Source: CAWBOY01 sp963790585 (GTDB lineage: Bacteria; Planctomycetota; Planctomycetia; Gemmatales; Gemmataceae). Taken from it: 64,000 nucleotides of DNA. Location of the stretch: the NCBI GenBank assembly GCA_963790585.1, contig CAWBOY010000004.1, forward strand, positions 1 through 64,000, given 5' to 3'. This document shows, piece after piece, positions 29,466 to 39,282 of the stretch (position 1 is its first letter; each line of letters starts with the position of its first letter). The notes beneath the pieces were generated by a model. It was not told the DNA's origin. It did no database searches and saw only the letters and a list, made by a program, of their open reading frames with translations. The translations under genes and the position numbers were made by a program.

Positions 29466-30674
29466 ATGCGTACATACTTGGGTCGCGTGGGGTGTTTACT
29501 GGCCTTGTGGGCCGTCCTGACGACGAGCGCCGCTCGGGCTCAGGGTCCCGGTCCCGGCGGAGGCGACGCCACGGGGTACGCGCCGCCCGCGACCGAGCTG
29601 TGGTTGCCCGTCGGGAGTACACAACCCGAGCGGGGCGGTCTCTTCGTCGGGCTGGAATTTCTCTACTATCGTATGACGAATCCAATCACCCAGCAAAACG
29701 TCGCCTTGCGTGGGTTTACGCTGACGGATTCGAGCGCCCTAGGCCTTGGAACTCAGGGAACCTACGCCGGCAGTCGCGGGCTCGCGCTTGACGTACAACA
29801 GGTGTCCGGGCCTAATGGTTATACTCCCGGTTTCAAAGCGGATATCGGTTGGAAGTTCGACAATGAGTCGGCTCTGACCTTCTCTTTCACCCAGCTTTTG
29901 GCGATCAAGCGCACAGCCTCGGCGGGTGAGCTGCCGCCGGATTTCAATTCGGGCGGCTTCAATGAGAACTCCTTTTTGTTCTCTCCGGTGATCAATGCCA
30001 CCTCGGCCTTTTCCGGTCCACAAAAGCTGAATATCGGCGATCAGGGCTCGACCTTCGGCATCTGGAACGGTGCCAGCGAGATGTCGCTCGAGTTCAAACA
30101 GTGGATGGAAGAGTACGAAATCTGCTACCGCTGGGCGATCTATGAAACGGAGACGTATCGCTTGAGCGGCTTGGCCGGACCGCGACTCACGACGATTTGG
30201 GAGCGCTTCCGCTGGCGCACCGTCGACATTCCTTTTGATAATTCGACGCCGACCGGCCCGGACAGTGCCGTCTATGACAACGTCCTGTCGCAGGATATGT
30301 ACGGTATCCACCTCGGCTGCGAGCAGGAATGGTATCTCGGTCACGGTTTTGCCGCGGTTCTCGATCTGCGGGCCGCGCTTTTCATCGACTTCGCCAAGGA
30401 GCGCGCCTCCTATACTTTGGGCGGCGGCGGGCAGAAGGACAAGCGAGCCGTGAACGAATATCAAATCGTCCCTGAGCTTCAGCCGACGCTCAAGATGATG
30501 TGGTTCCCGGCTCCAGGCATTCAATGCCAAATCGGTTACGACTTCATGGTGTTCTTCAATACCTTGGCCTCGCCGCAACCGATCTCGTTCGACATGAGCG
30601 GCCTTGATCCCAAGTACCGCGACCAAACGCGCGTGTTCGACGGGTTCCAGGCCTCCGTTTCGTTCTCCTTCTAA
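29466..30674 (+). CDS. planctomycete outer-membrane beta-barrel protein (BBP7-like)
   Basis: 402 residues from the ATG of MRTYLGRVG, preceded by GGAGGAG at good spacing; the open frame begins earlier at 29358. A Sec signal peptide (CLLALWAVLTTSAARAQ) is followed by a Pro/Gly-rich stretch and GGLFVGLEFLYYRMTNP, the opening strand usual in large planctomycete barrels. Alternating aromatic/hydrophobic strands follow (SALTFSFTQLL, YRLSGLAGPRLT, FAAVLDLRAALFIDF), and the C terminus FDGFQASVSFSF ends in Phe as outer-membrane barrels do. Probably porin-like or structural. A rho-independent terminator follows. Confidence 0.8.
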   Translation: MRTYLGRVGCLLALWAVLTTSAARAQGPGPGGGDATGYAPPATELWLPVGSTQPERGGLFVGLEFLYYRMTNPITQQNVALRGFTLTDSSALGLGTQGTYAGSRGLALDVQQVSGPNGYTPGFKADIGWKFDNESALTFSFTQLLAIKRTASAGELPPDFNSGGFNENSFLFSPVINATSAFSGPQKLNIGDQGSTFGIWNGASEMSLEFKQWMEEYEICYRWAIYETETYRLSGLAGPRLTTIWERFRWRTVDIPFDNSTPTGPDSAVYDNVLSQDMYGIHLGCEQEWYLGHGFAAVLDLRAALFIDFAKERASYTLGGGGQKDKRAVNEYQIVPELQPTLKMMWFPAPGIQCQIGYDFMVFFNTLASPQPISFDMSGLDPKYRDQTRVFDGFQASVSFSF

Positions 30675-30688
30675 GCGATCTCTGAAAC

Positions 30689-30719
30689 CCTTCGCCCCGT
30701 ACCTGGGGCGAAGGCTTTT
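30689..30719 (+). terminator. rho-independent terminator after the barrel gene
   Basis: CCTTCGCCCC (30689-30698), 6-base loop, GGGGCGAAGG (30705-30714), then CTTTT, 15 bases past the stop codon. Confidence 0.85.
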
Positions 30720-30965
30720 CACCGCTCGAAGGCGCGGCATAACACTGCCGGCAGAGATCTTGGCCTTTACTCCGACAACGGCCCTTCGCATCGACCGCCG
30801 ACCGGTAAACCCAAGGTAGGAAATCCTTTGAGTTTACCGGTCGGACCCCGTTTCCAATCGCTTCCCGGTCTCGTACAATCCCTCCTTGACACCCATCACT
30901 GTCCGGCCTTAGGCCCGACCGCGGGCGCGGCGGATCGGGGACAGTCGGTCGATAAGGAGTTTGTA

Positions 30966-32814
30966 ATGGCAGAGGAGAAGGTCGAATCTCGGGAGCTGAC
31001 CTGGTGGCAGTTGTTGCCGTGGACCTATCTATTTCGCGGTTTTCAAATAGCTCTCGATCCAAACAAGCTATTCTTAGCGGCGCTTGGCATCATGGTGATG
31101 ACGCTGGGCTGGCTCTTTTTGGCCTTCTTATTCAGTTTGGGTTACTCCAAGCCGGCCATGCCGGCGTCGGCCCAAGATCGTCCCAAGGTATTCGCCGAAG
31201 TCAAGGAGCGTCTCAAGCATTATGATTTGATGCACGAAGCCGCCAACACGGGTGGTCCGAACGAGGTCTATCAACCGATCGACGTAGCCGACACGTTGCC
31301 GGAATACGACGTTCTCGTAAGCCAATACGGCGCGGCCAAAGACAGCGAGGATCGCTTCGACCGTGCCAAATTCGCGGCTAATATAAAAGACTATCTCAAC
31401 ACACCTCCCAAAAAAGACGCGACCGATTCCGAATTGCGCCTGCGAGCCAATTTAGCTGCGAACGCCCCTCGCTACATTGAAAAACTTGGCGAACCCAAGG
31501 AAGGTGGCTATCTCGCCACCTGGCCGTTCTTCGAGAAGCGCGGTCCGAACCCGGTTCTCTTGATTTTGGGCCGGGCCAAGGCCTGGGAGCATCACGGTAT
31601 CCTCAATTGGCTCGTGACGGAGCAGGCCCCGGTGCTCGTCGAACCGCTCCTCAAGATGTTGCGACCCATTGCCTATCTCTTTAGTCCGCGCCGACCCGTG
31701 GACGCGGTTTTACTTCTTCCTCGTCACCGTCTTCACCTTGGCCGTGTGGTCGCTCTTCGGCGGTGCGATTACGCGCATCGCCGCGGTTCAAATCGTGCGC
31801 GGCGAAAAGATCAGTGCCTTTGAAGCATTATCCTTCACGCGCAAGCGCTTGCTGTCTTACCTGACGGCGCCGCTGTTCCCCTTGTTGCTCGTCGCGTTCT
31901 TGCTGATCTTCATGATCATCTATGGCTTCTTCTTCATGGTGCCGCTCTTCGGCGACATCATCGTCGCCGGCCTGGGCTGGTGGCTCATGATCCTGTTCGG
32001 CCTGGGCATTGCCGTCGCTCTCGTCGGCCTGGTCGGCTGGCCGCTCATGGCCGCGACCGTCAGCACCGAAGGCACCGACAGCTGGGAAGCCTTCAGCCGT
32101 TCCTACAGCTACGTCTTTCAGCGGCCCTGGCACTACCTCTGGTATGCTATTTTGACCATCATCTATGGAGCCATTGTCGTCTTCTTCATAGGCTTCATGG
32201 GTTCGTTCGTTGTCTACCTAAGCAAGTTCGGCGTTTCGCGGACCCCCTGGATCGAGTCCGCCGGCCGCGAGCCGTCCTTCTTATTCGTGTATGCTCCAAC
32301 GTCGTTCGGGTGGCGCGAGCTGCTGCTGTCCGACGCCAAGTACAAAATGGGCAACGATGGCCCCGTCGAACGCGTTGTCGATGAGGATGGCCATATCAAA
32401 CCGCGAAACTATGAGGAATACCGCGACACGTACCTAAATTGGTACAACCGCGTCGGCGCCGTCATGGTGAACTTCTGGGTCTATATCCTCTTCCTCTTCG
32501 TGCTTGGCTTTGGCTACAGCTTCTTCTGGAGTTCGATGACGATCTCCTATATGCTCTTGCGGAAGAGCGTCGATAAGGCCGAGATGGACGAGGTTTATCT
32601 CGAGGAGGACGATCAAGATACTCCCTACTCCGGCCCGATGACCACTCCGCCCGCGACGCCGATGCCGCCGCCGGCGAAACCAACCAACATGGTTGACGCT
32701 CCGACGCTGAAAACGCCGGTAGTGACAGCCGAAAAGCCGATCGAGCCGGTGCCCCTGGATAAGCCAAGCACGACGACGACGGATAGCTTGGATTTTCCGT
32801 CGAAGCCGAGTTGA
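30966..32814 (+). CDS. conserved multi-pass membrane protein, frameshifted as assembled
   Basis: About 616 residues. The ATG at 30966 has AAGGAG upstream. N part: cytoplasmic WWQLLPWTYLFRGFQIA, first membrane helix (LGIMVMTLGWLFLAFLFSLG), a soluble region of about 170 residues, then LLKMLRPIAYLFSPR at about 31690. There the frame changes to ADPWTRFYFFLVTVFTLAVW and continues through several helices (FLLIFMIIYGFFFMV, MILFGLGIAVALVGLVGWPL, YAILTIIYGAIVVFFIGFMG, FWVYILFLFVLGFGYSFFW) and a Pro/Thr-rich acidic tail. Length 3n+1 fits a single extra base. No family function recognised; it resembles planctomycete hypothetical membrane proteins. Confidence 0.72.
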
Positions 32815-32838
32815 TTTGACTGACGCCGACAACGGGCC

Positions 32839-33044
32839 AACCTCACTAGTGCGCCGTCGAGACTAAATTTACGGGTGGCACAGACATTCTTGTCTGTGCA
32901 GCAAAAGGCACATTCGCCGGTTCCCGCACAGACAGGAATGTCTGTGCCACGTAAATTTTGGTCTCGACGGGGCACTAGCCCCAAGCGCAAGCGCGGGGTT
33001 CTTCGATTCGGAACCCCGCGCTTGCGCTTGGGGCTAGTGAGGTT
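32839..33044. repeat. palindrome CTAGCCCCAAGCGC... interrupted by the MITE
   Basis: Arms 32973-33001 and 33011-33039 form a perfect 29-bp inverted pair (CACTAGCCCCAAGCGCAAGC...). The outer part AACCTCAC/GTGAGGTT is split off on the left by MITE copy A at the TA of CACTAG. Removing the MITE and one TA restores one continuous palindrome. Confidence 0.75.
32849..32975. mobile_element. MITE-like double-hairpin element, copy A
   Basis: 127 bp, flanked by TA on both sides (32847-32848, 32976-32977). Ends GTGCGCCGTCGAGAC...GTCTCGACGGGGCAC. Each long arm (about 50 bp) carries an inner hairpin: GCACAGACATTCTTGTCTGTGC on the left, GCACAGACAGGAATGTCTGTGC on the right. Copy B lies 1.6 kb away. TA flanks and size suggest an IS630/Tc1-type non-autonomous element; no transposase inside. 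Confidence 0.82.
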
Positions 33045-33118
33045 AGCGTAGCGCTGGTGAGTCGCTCTCAGAAATGCTTTCCGTTTCCCCTTCGTCACTC
33101 TCACCCCAATCAACCTCA

Positions 33119-34111
33119 ATGGCACGGAACGTCATTCTTTTCACCGGCCAATGGAGCGACCTGTCCCTCGAAGACCTTGCCACGCGCGTGGCCGAATGGG
33201 GTTACAACGGCCTCGACGTCTGCTGCTGGGGCGATCACTTCGAGGTCCAGCGCGCGGTGAGCGAGGAAGACTACTGCTCCAATAAGGTTGCCCTGTTCAA
33301 CCGGCTCGAACTCAACGTACCTGTTCTGAGCAATCACAAAGTTAGCCAGGCGGTCTGCGACGTCATCGATGGGCGACATCGAGAACTCGTTCCGGATTAC
33401 GTCTGGGGCGACGGCCAATCCGAGGGCGTTCGCCAGCGCGCCGCCGAAGAGATGATGGCCACGATCCGCGCTGCCGAAAAACTCGGCGTCGCTATTGTCG
33501 CCGGCTTCACCGGCTCGCCGATTTGGTCCTACGTGGCGGGTTATCCGGGTCCGAGCGAAGCCGTTGTTACCGAAGCGCTCCGCGAGTTCGCACACGCCTG
33601 GAACCCGATCCTCGATCTCTGCAACGAATGCGGCGTGCGCTACGCTTGCGAAGTCCACCCCGGCCAGCTGGCGTATGATTTCTACAGCGCCGAGCGAGTC
33701 CTCGAAGCGATCGATAACCGGCCGGAATTCGGCTTCTTATTCGATCCAAGTCATCTGCAATGGCTCGGCGTCGATCCCGTCGAGTTTATTCGACGCTTTG
33801 GCGATCGTATCGTGCATGTGCATATCAAAGATGTGGCACTGACACTCAATGGCCGATCGAGCTTGCTCAACTCCTATTTGCCCAAGGGCGACCCGAGGCG
33901 CGGTTGGCACACCCGTTCGCCGGGTCGCGGCGGCGTCGATTGGGAAGGGATCATTCGAGCCCTCAACGAGACAGGCTACGAAGGCGCGCTCGCCGTGGAA
34001 TGGGCCGACTCCGGCATGAACCGCGATCAGGGAGCCGAGGAGGCGTGCAAGTTCGTCAAGCGCCTCGATTTCGAACCGCCGCCGCGCCCCGAAGCTTCGC
34101 CCTTCCGCTGA
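33119..34111 (+). CDS. sugar phosphate isomerase/epimerase (xylose-isomerase-like TIM barrel)
   Basis: 330 residues from the ATG of MARNVILFTGQW; 15 further upstream codons are open but lack support. AP-endonuclease-2-type barrel: LATRVAEWGYNGLDV, LNVPVLSNH, AAEKLGVAIVAGFTGSP, then the metal-site residues Glu in YACEVHPGQ, Asp/His in FLFDPSHLQW, His in VHVHIKDVAL and the C-terminal Glu in ALAVEWADS. Close to inositol-catabolism-like isomerases common in planctomycetes; the substrate is not determinable. Frame intact. Confidence 0.88.
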   Translation: MARNVILFTGQWSDLSLEDLATRVAEWGYNGLDVCCWGDHFEVQRAVSEEDYCSNKVALFNRLELNVPVLSNHKVSQAVCDVIDGRHRELVPDYVWGDGQSEGVRQRAAEEMMATIRAAEKLGVAIVAGFTGSPIWSYVAGYPGPSEAVVTEALREFAHAWNPILDLCNECGVRYACEVHPGQLAYDFYSAERVLEAIDNRPEFGFLFDPSHLQWLGVDPVEFIRRFGDRIVHVHIKDVALTLNGRSSLLNSYLPKGDPRRGWHTRSPGRGGVDWEGIIRALNETGYEGALAVEWADSGMNRDQGAEEACKFVKRLDFEPPPRPEASPFR

Positions 34112-34192
34112 CTCGACAGCCCGCGTATCATTTCTTAAAACAACATCAATCCGTCCTGAGTAGCGGCAGTCGGCTTGTCGGAGGACTTCCTT

Positions 34193-34606
34193 GTGATTGA
34201 TCGAGAGAAACAATACGAGTCACTCAAGAACGAGTGGGTCGATCAATTCGTCGAAGTGAATCCGGCACGCCCGGAGTTGCAGCGCTTCGTCGGCATCGTC
34301 GGCCGCGTGGTCACAGTCAACTACAATAAGAAAGCTCTCATCGATTTTCAGGACGGCGGCTGGTACGACATCACCGCATCGACGGAGTTTTTGAACAAAC
34401 TCGATCCGGCGGCGGCACAAGCGAAATACGATTCGACGACGAACAGGCGCAACCCATACCCGAGAAACAAGGGTAGTGCGCCGTCGAGACTAAATTTACG
34501 GGTGGCACAGACATACTTGTCTGTGCAGCAAAAGGCACATTCTTCGGTTCCCGCACAGACAAGAATGTCTGTGCCACCCGTAAATTTAGTCTCGACGGCA
34601 CACTAG
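34193..34606 (+). CDS. small conserved protein with a MITE-encoded C-terminal tail
   Basis: About 137 residues from GTG at 34193, chosen because GGAGGA sits 7 bases upstream (an alternative opens at 34175). Residues 1 to about 94 look genuine: REKQYESLKNEWVDQFVEV, FVGIVGRVVTVNYNKKALIDF, WYDITASTEFLNKL. The last 43 residues (from SAPSRLNLRVAQ) are the translation of MITE copy B, and the TAG stop at 34604-34606 uses the right TA duplication. The unmodified protein would end differently. No function recognised; the first part is a compact beta-rich domain by eye. Confidence 0.62.
   Translation: MIDREKQYESLKNEWVDQFVEVNPARPELQRFVGIVGRVVTVNYNKKALIDFQDGGWYDITASTEFLNKLDPAAAQAKYDSTTNRRNPYPRNKGSAPSRLNLRVAQTYLSVQQKAHSSVPAQTRMSVPPVNLVSTAH
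34476..34603. mobile_element. MITE-like double-hairpin element, copy B
   Basis: 128 bp, flanked by TA at 34474-34475 and 34604-34605. Ends GTGCGCCGTCGAGAC...GTCTCGACGGCACAC. Same nested hairpins as copy A (GCACAGACA...TGTCTGTGC in each arm). Inserted inside the 3' part of the gene at 34193. Confidence 0.82.
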
Positions 34607-34638
34607 GTTCTCCTGTAGACGCGACCACCTAAGGTTCT

Positions 34639-35256
34639 ATGCTCCTCCTCATCGACAACTACGATTCCTTCACCTACAACCTCGTCCAGCGACTGGGCGA
34701 GATCGATGCTGCCATCGACGTGCGCGTTTACCGCAACGACCAAATCACCGCCGACGAAGTCGTGGCGCTGAAGCCATCACATCTGCTTATCTCGCCGGGC
34801 CCCTGCACGCCGAAAGAGGCCGGGATCTCCAATGAGCTGTTGCTGCGCCTGGCGCCGACGATCCCGACGCTGGGTGTTTGCCTGGGCCACCAATGTATCG
34901 GCCATAGCTTTGGCGGCGAAGTGGTCCGAAATGTTCGGATCATGCATGGCAAGACCTCGCCAATCTTTCATGACGGCGCGGGCGTCTTTCGCGGCTTATC
35001 CAATCCCTTTGAAGCGACGCGCTATCATAGCCTCGTCATCCGCCGCGAGACGTTTCACAATCCTGATTTCGTGATTAGCGCCTGGACCGCGGAAGGCGAG
35101 ATCATGGGAGTACGCCACAAAACCTGGCCCTTGCATGGCGTGCAGTTTCATCCGGAGAGTTTTCTTACCCTCGAAGGGCCGCAACTCCTGCGCAATTTTT
35201 TGGAAATGAAACCACCTGAAAGTGTCGCGCCCGTTTTGGCAACAGCACGCAATTAA
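34639..35256 (+). CDS. pabA: aminodeoxychorismate/anthranilate synthase glutaminase component
   Basis: Class I glutamine amidotransferase that supplies ammonia for 4-amino-4-deoxychorismate (folate) or anthranilate (tryptophan). 205 residues. Seen: MLLLIDNYDSFTYNLVQ, LLISPGPCTPKEAG, catalytic Cys in LGVCLGHQCIGHSFGG (about residue 80), RYHSLVI, and the His-Glu pair in HGVQFHPESFLTLEG (about 170). No synthase partner is adjacent, so pabA versus trpG cannot be settled; dual use is common in bacteria. Start ATG at 34639, 33 bases past the MITE-derived stop. Confidence 0.92.
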   Translation: MLLLIDNYDSFTYNLVQRLGEIDAAIDVRVYRNDQITADEVVALKPSHLLISPGPCTPKEAGISNELLLRLAPTIPTLGVCLGHQCIGHSFGGEVVRNVRIMHGKTSPIFHDGAGVFRGLSNPFEATRYHSLVIRRETFHNPDFVISAWTAEGEIMGVRHKTWPLHGVQFHPESFLTLEGPQLLRNFLEMKPPESVAPVLATARN

Positions 35257-35342
35257 CTGGTCTGAGGGTAGAACGACGATTTCTAATTTTCTTAGCGGAG
35301 CAGATCGCACAACGATTTGCGCCGGACGATCCAGACGCGTCA

Positions 35343-36831
35343 CTAGCGCAAATGTACTTCACGCAGCTCACGTAAAGCAGCTAAGACGGGCTTGGGTCTA
35401 TTCTCTTCATCAAAGAGGCCGACGTTCGGCCAAATATGAGGTGGTTGATCGCTGATTTGCGCCCATGACACGCCGGAGACATAAGGCTTGCACAAAGCCA
35501 GAGCCGCGAAGGCGCTGCCCCAGGCCGCCTGAGATTCTGGTGTATAGCCGCCGGTCCATGAGCCTGCTGTGATCGACTGACTTGGGTCGGCGTTTGGATC
35601 CGGTTGCCGCGCCGAGGGATAGCCGAGGTTGACCTGCAGCGGCACACCCAACATGGCATACAGATCGAGCAGACGCGACAATTCGAGGCGGTCGCGGCAA
35701 TAGCTGCCGCGCGGCCACACTCCCATCACAACGGTAAGGTCGAGAGCCGAAATCATCAGACCGGAGCGAATCAGGTGGTCCGCAAACAGAAAGGGCGAGT
35801 ACTCATGCTCGGCTGCACTAAGGTATTCGCCCCACGGTTGCGTGATGCCAATAACTAGCTCGAGAGTCGGATCAACTTGGCGGGCCGTCTCGGCCAAGCG
35901 ATAGGTGAGACCCAGCAACTCGTCCTCCCCGAGACCAAGACCCAGCGCCCAGTTGCTCGCGGCGGTCAACTGCCAACGGCGTATGCGATTGCCGTAGCGC
36001 CGAATCGCACTTTCGACATAACGGCACATAAAGCTCGCGAGAGTCGTCACGTTCCGACCAATGGTTCGGCACCACGACGGCATCTGCGACACGGAAAAGT
36101 CGATCAGCGGTCCAGCGGTCATTTGGAATGATTGTTCGCCCGCCCATTTGATCTGGGCGTCGACGTGATCCCAACGATACACCATCTCCTCGACTTCCAC
36201 CGTGTTCCAGGCAATGGGAACGGCTACGCGATTGAATGCAGGCACAAGCAGATCCGTCTGCGCTGACGATGGCACTTCCGCGCCAAGGCGACAGGTCAGC
36301 GAGGTATCGAGGCGCGGCTGGCGCTGGTGGCGGATCTGAAATACTTGTTCGGTATAAGCTTGGACCAGTTCGTCCGCCGATAGATAGGCCAAAGTCAAGG
36401 TCCGCTCGCATTGAGCCGTCGTATCCGTCCCGGCCGACTGTGTGACGGCGGCGCTGAACGAGCGCGTGGCGTCGACCATCCGCTGATTGATGGCGGAATG
36501 GATGTGAAGACCGCCAGCCTCCCAGTCAGACGCTTGACAGCGAACCTGATTGATTTTTCCGCGCCAACTCAACCAGGAAACTATAAGGTCGGCCGCGCTC
36601 CATCAGGGTCGTCGATGCTCCAGCCAGTTGGCCGATGTTCGCGATGTTCCACGGAGCGACGAGTTGTCCGCTGTCCTCGGTCGAGCGGCTTAGATGCAAC
36701 AAACCGGGTACATGCAAGACCTGCGTCGGCCAGGGCATGTGGTCGGGACCGCCCGCGACATAGGCATGTTCCAACTCGTGGACGGCCTCGTCTGAGATTC
36801 CGCCCGGAAGCTGAAACGTAATCATGCCCAT
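35343..36831 (-). CDS. GH10-like (endo-1,4-beta-xylanase-like) protein, frameshifted as assembled
   Basis: About 496 residues. N part from MGMITFQLPGGISDEAVHEL has a beta-sandwich-like region (AYVAGGPDHMPWPTQV, LHLSRSTEDSGQLVAPW, STTLMERGRPYSFLVELAR). At about 36560 the frame shifts to KINQVRCQASDWEAGGLHIH and continues to the C terminus. The C part resembles the planctomycete GH10-like barrel: FNRVAVPIAWNTVEVEE, IRRWQLTAASNW, PTLELVIGITQPWGEY, LEVNLGYPS-like VPLQVNLGYPS and VSGVSWAQISDQPPH. The canonical acid/base WDVVNE is not visible, so catalytic activity is uncertain. The total is 3n+1. Confidence 0.7.
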
Positions 36832-37156
36832 GTTTAGCGGGTCCAGCGCGAATAGGTCGACAGGATTGCGAGCGTGGCGAAAAAGTCACTGAGCAATTCT
36901 ATTTGATTATGAGATTATAGAGCGCATACCAAGGCCTTTACAAGAAGAAGCAACGAACGCTTGCCTGCCAAAGGCGGCGAAAAGTGATTTGGTGAGTCTT
37001 TGCGTGAGCGCGATCCCGCCCGCGTATGCGACCGGTTCGACCGGACGTCAGCTTCCTCTCCATTGACATCAACTCTCAGCGCTTTACAATGCTTTTTTGC
37101 TAAATCCCACTCGCAACGTGGCCGTCTCAATCGACGGGGAGCGTGAAACGACGACG
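36832..37156. other. divergent intergenic region
   Basis: 325 bases between the GH10-like gene (minus) and argB (plus). No gene or clear regulatory motif is seen. Confidence 0.5.
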
Positions 37157-38035
37157 ATGGACGACGCCATCCGCAAAGCGGAAGCCTTGATCGAGGCCCT
37201 GGGCTACATTCGCACCTTTCGCGACCGGCTTACCGTCATTAAGCTGGGCGGTAGTGCAATGGAAGATCCCGCGGCCCTCGAGGCGACCCTGGAAGATGTG
37301 GTTTTCCTTGAAACCGCGGGAATGCGCCCGGTACTCGTCCACGGCGGCGGCAAGCCGATCGATCGCGCGATGGCCCAGGCTGGCCTGCAGCCGCGCAAGA
37401 TCCAGGGCCGGCGCTACACCGATCGCGCCACGCTCGACATCGTCGTCGATGTTCTCCTAAACAACATCAACGCCGGCATCGTCGCCAGCATTCGCCGACT
37501 CGGCGGCCGAGCTGTTGGTCTCCATTCAAGCGGCCTGCAATCGCTCTTCGGCGAGCGGCTCACTCTGGCCGGGCCAGAAGGTACGCAAATAGATCTCGGC
37601 CATGTCGGCGGCGTCAGTCGCGTCGAGTCTGGTCTTATCGAAGACCTCTGCGCCGGCCGCGTCGTACCCGTCATTCCCTCCCTGGCTCAAGAAGCCGACG
37701 GCAGCTGGCTCAATGTCAATGCCGATACGGCAGCCGCAGCTGTGGCTTCCAGTCTTCGCGCTGAAAAATTCGTTCTCTTGACCGACACTCCCGGCATCCT
37801 ACTCGACCGTGCCGATCCGCGCACTCTCCAACCGAGCCTTGATGCCGCGCGCTGCCGCGACCTGATCGGCAGCCGCATCATTGACGAAGGAATGATTCCC
37901 AAGGTGGAGGCTTGTCTCGATAGCCTCCGCGCCGGCGTTCGCAAAACCCATATGATCGATGGCCGACTCAGGCATGCCTTGCTACTCGAGATTTTCACCA
38001 AGCAAGGTGTCGGCACCGAAATCGTTTTGCGTTGA
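37157..38035 (+). CDS. argB: acetylglutamate kinase
   Basis: Phosphorylates N-acetylglutamate, the second step of arginine synthesis. 292 residues from the ATG of MDDAIRKAEALIEALGYI; a TTG 60 bases upstream is also open. Seen: DRLTVIKLGGSAME, PVLVHGGGKPIDRAM, GRRYTDRATLDIV, LNVNADTAAAAVASSL, LLTDTPGIL and GMIPKVEACLDSLRAGV, all standard. The N-terminal extension before KLGGS (about 25 residues) is the type found in hexameric arginine-sensitive NAGKs, which may mean feedback control. argD starts 49 bases downstream. Confidence 0.95.
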   Translation: MDDAIRKAEALIEALGYIRTFRDRLTVIKLGGSAMEDPAALEATLEDVVFLETAGMRPVLVHGGGKPIDRAMAQAGLQPRKIQGRRYTDRATLDIVVDVLLNNINAGIVASIRRLGGRAVGLHSSGLQSLFGERLTLAGPEGTQIDLGHVGGVSRVESGLIEDLCAGRVVPVIPSLAQEADGSWLNVNADTAAAAVASSLRAEKFVLLTDTPGILLDRADPRTLQPSLDAARCRDLIGSRIIDEGMIPKVEACLDSLRAGVRKTHMIDGRLRHALLLEIFTKQGVGTEIVLR

Positions 38036-38084
38036 GCGGAATTTCCGTCAAACTAATTAGCAATTTTTACGGTTCGAGATTTCC

Positions 38085-39282
38085 ATGAGCCAAGCTATTC
38101 TCGATTTGTACAAGCAATACGTCATCGGCAATTACACGCGCTATCCCGTCTGCCTGGTGCGCGGCGAAGGCTCATCCGTTTGGGACGACGCGGGTCAGCG
38201 CTATCTCGATTTCTTCCCGGGCTGGGGTTGCAATCTCATCGGCCATTGTCCGCCGCGCGTCGTCAAGGCCGTGCAGGAACAGGTGGCCAAGCTCATTCAT
38301 GTGCCCAACACGTGGTACACCGAGCCGCAAGGCCGATTGGCCGAAGCGCTCGAGCAAGCGCACGGGATGGGGCGGCCAATCGTTTTTCTGCAACAGCGGC
38401 ACCGAAGCGAACGAAGCCGCGATCAAGCTGGCGCGGCTGAACGGCGGCAAAGGGCGCTACAAAATCGTTTGTATGCTCAACAGCTTTCATGGCCGGACCA
38501 TGGGCTCTTTGAGCGCGACCGGTCAGCCGAAGTATCATCAGGGCGTCGAACCGTTGGTCGCCGGCTTCAGCCATGTCCCCTTCGGCGATCTCGACGCCGT
38601 TGCCAAGAAGATTGACTCGGAAACGTGCGCTATCATGGTCGAGCCGATCCAGGGTGAAGGCGGCGTCAATCTACCCCCCGAAGGCTACCTCGAAGGCCTG
38701 CGCGACTTGGCCGACAAGCATCGCCTGCTGCTCATCCTTGATGAAGTGCAATCGGGCATGGGCCGGACCGGAAAATGGTTCGCACATCAGCACACCAAGA
38801 TCAAACCGGACATCGTGACTTTGGCCAAGGCCCTTGCCGGCGGCGTCGCCTGTGGCGGCTTGATTGCCAAGCCGGAAGTCGCCGCCAAGCTTGTTCCCGG
38901 CACCCACGCCGCCACATTCGGCGGCAATCCCCTCGCCTGCGCCGCCGCCTTGGCCACCATTGAAACGATCGAAGCCGACGGCCTGCTCGCCCGCGCAGCC
39001 GTGATCGGCGCGGCGATCCAAAAACGATTCGAGGCCCTCAAAGCGCGCTGCCCCTGGATTCAGGCCGTCCGCGTTTCCGGCTGCATGATCGGTGTCGAGC
39101 TGACCGTAGACGGCACGCCGGTCGTCAAAGCCTGTATGGAACGGCACTTGCTCATCAATTGCACCCATAAGACGGTCCTGCGCCTGCTACCGGCCCTCAA
39201 CCTTACCGACGCCGAGCTGAAAGAAGGACTCGACATCATGGAGGATGCTTTGCTCACTAGTCTTGGCGAGCCGGCCGCGTAA
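38085..39282 (+). CDS. argD: acetylornithine aminotransferase, frameshifted as assembled
   Basis: PLP enzyme converting N-acetylglutamate semialdehyde to acetylornithine. About 399 residues. N part: YKQYVIGNYTRYPVCLVRGE, YLDFFPGWGCNLIGHCPP. Near 38368 one extra G (in CACGGGATGGGG) shifts the frame; conserved sequence resumes as WGGQSFFCNSGTEANEAAIK. Then NSFHGRTMGSLSATGQPKYH, ILDEVQSGMGRTG, and the PLP-lysine region VTLAKALAGGVACG. The total is 3n+1. Sits between argB and argF. Confidence 0.95.
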
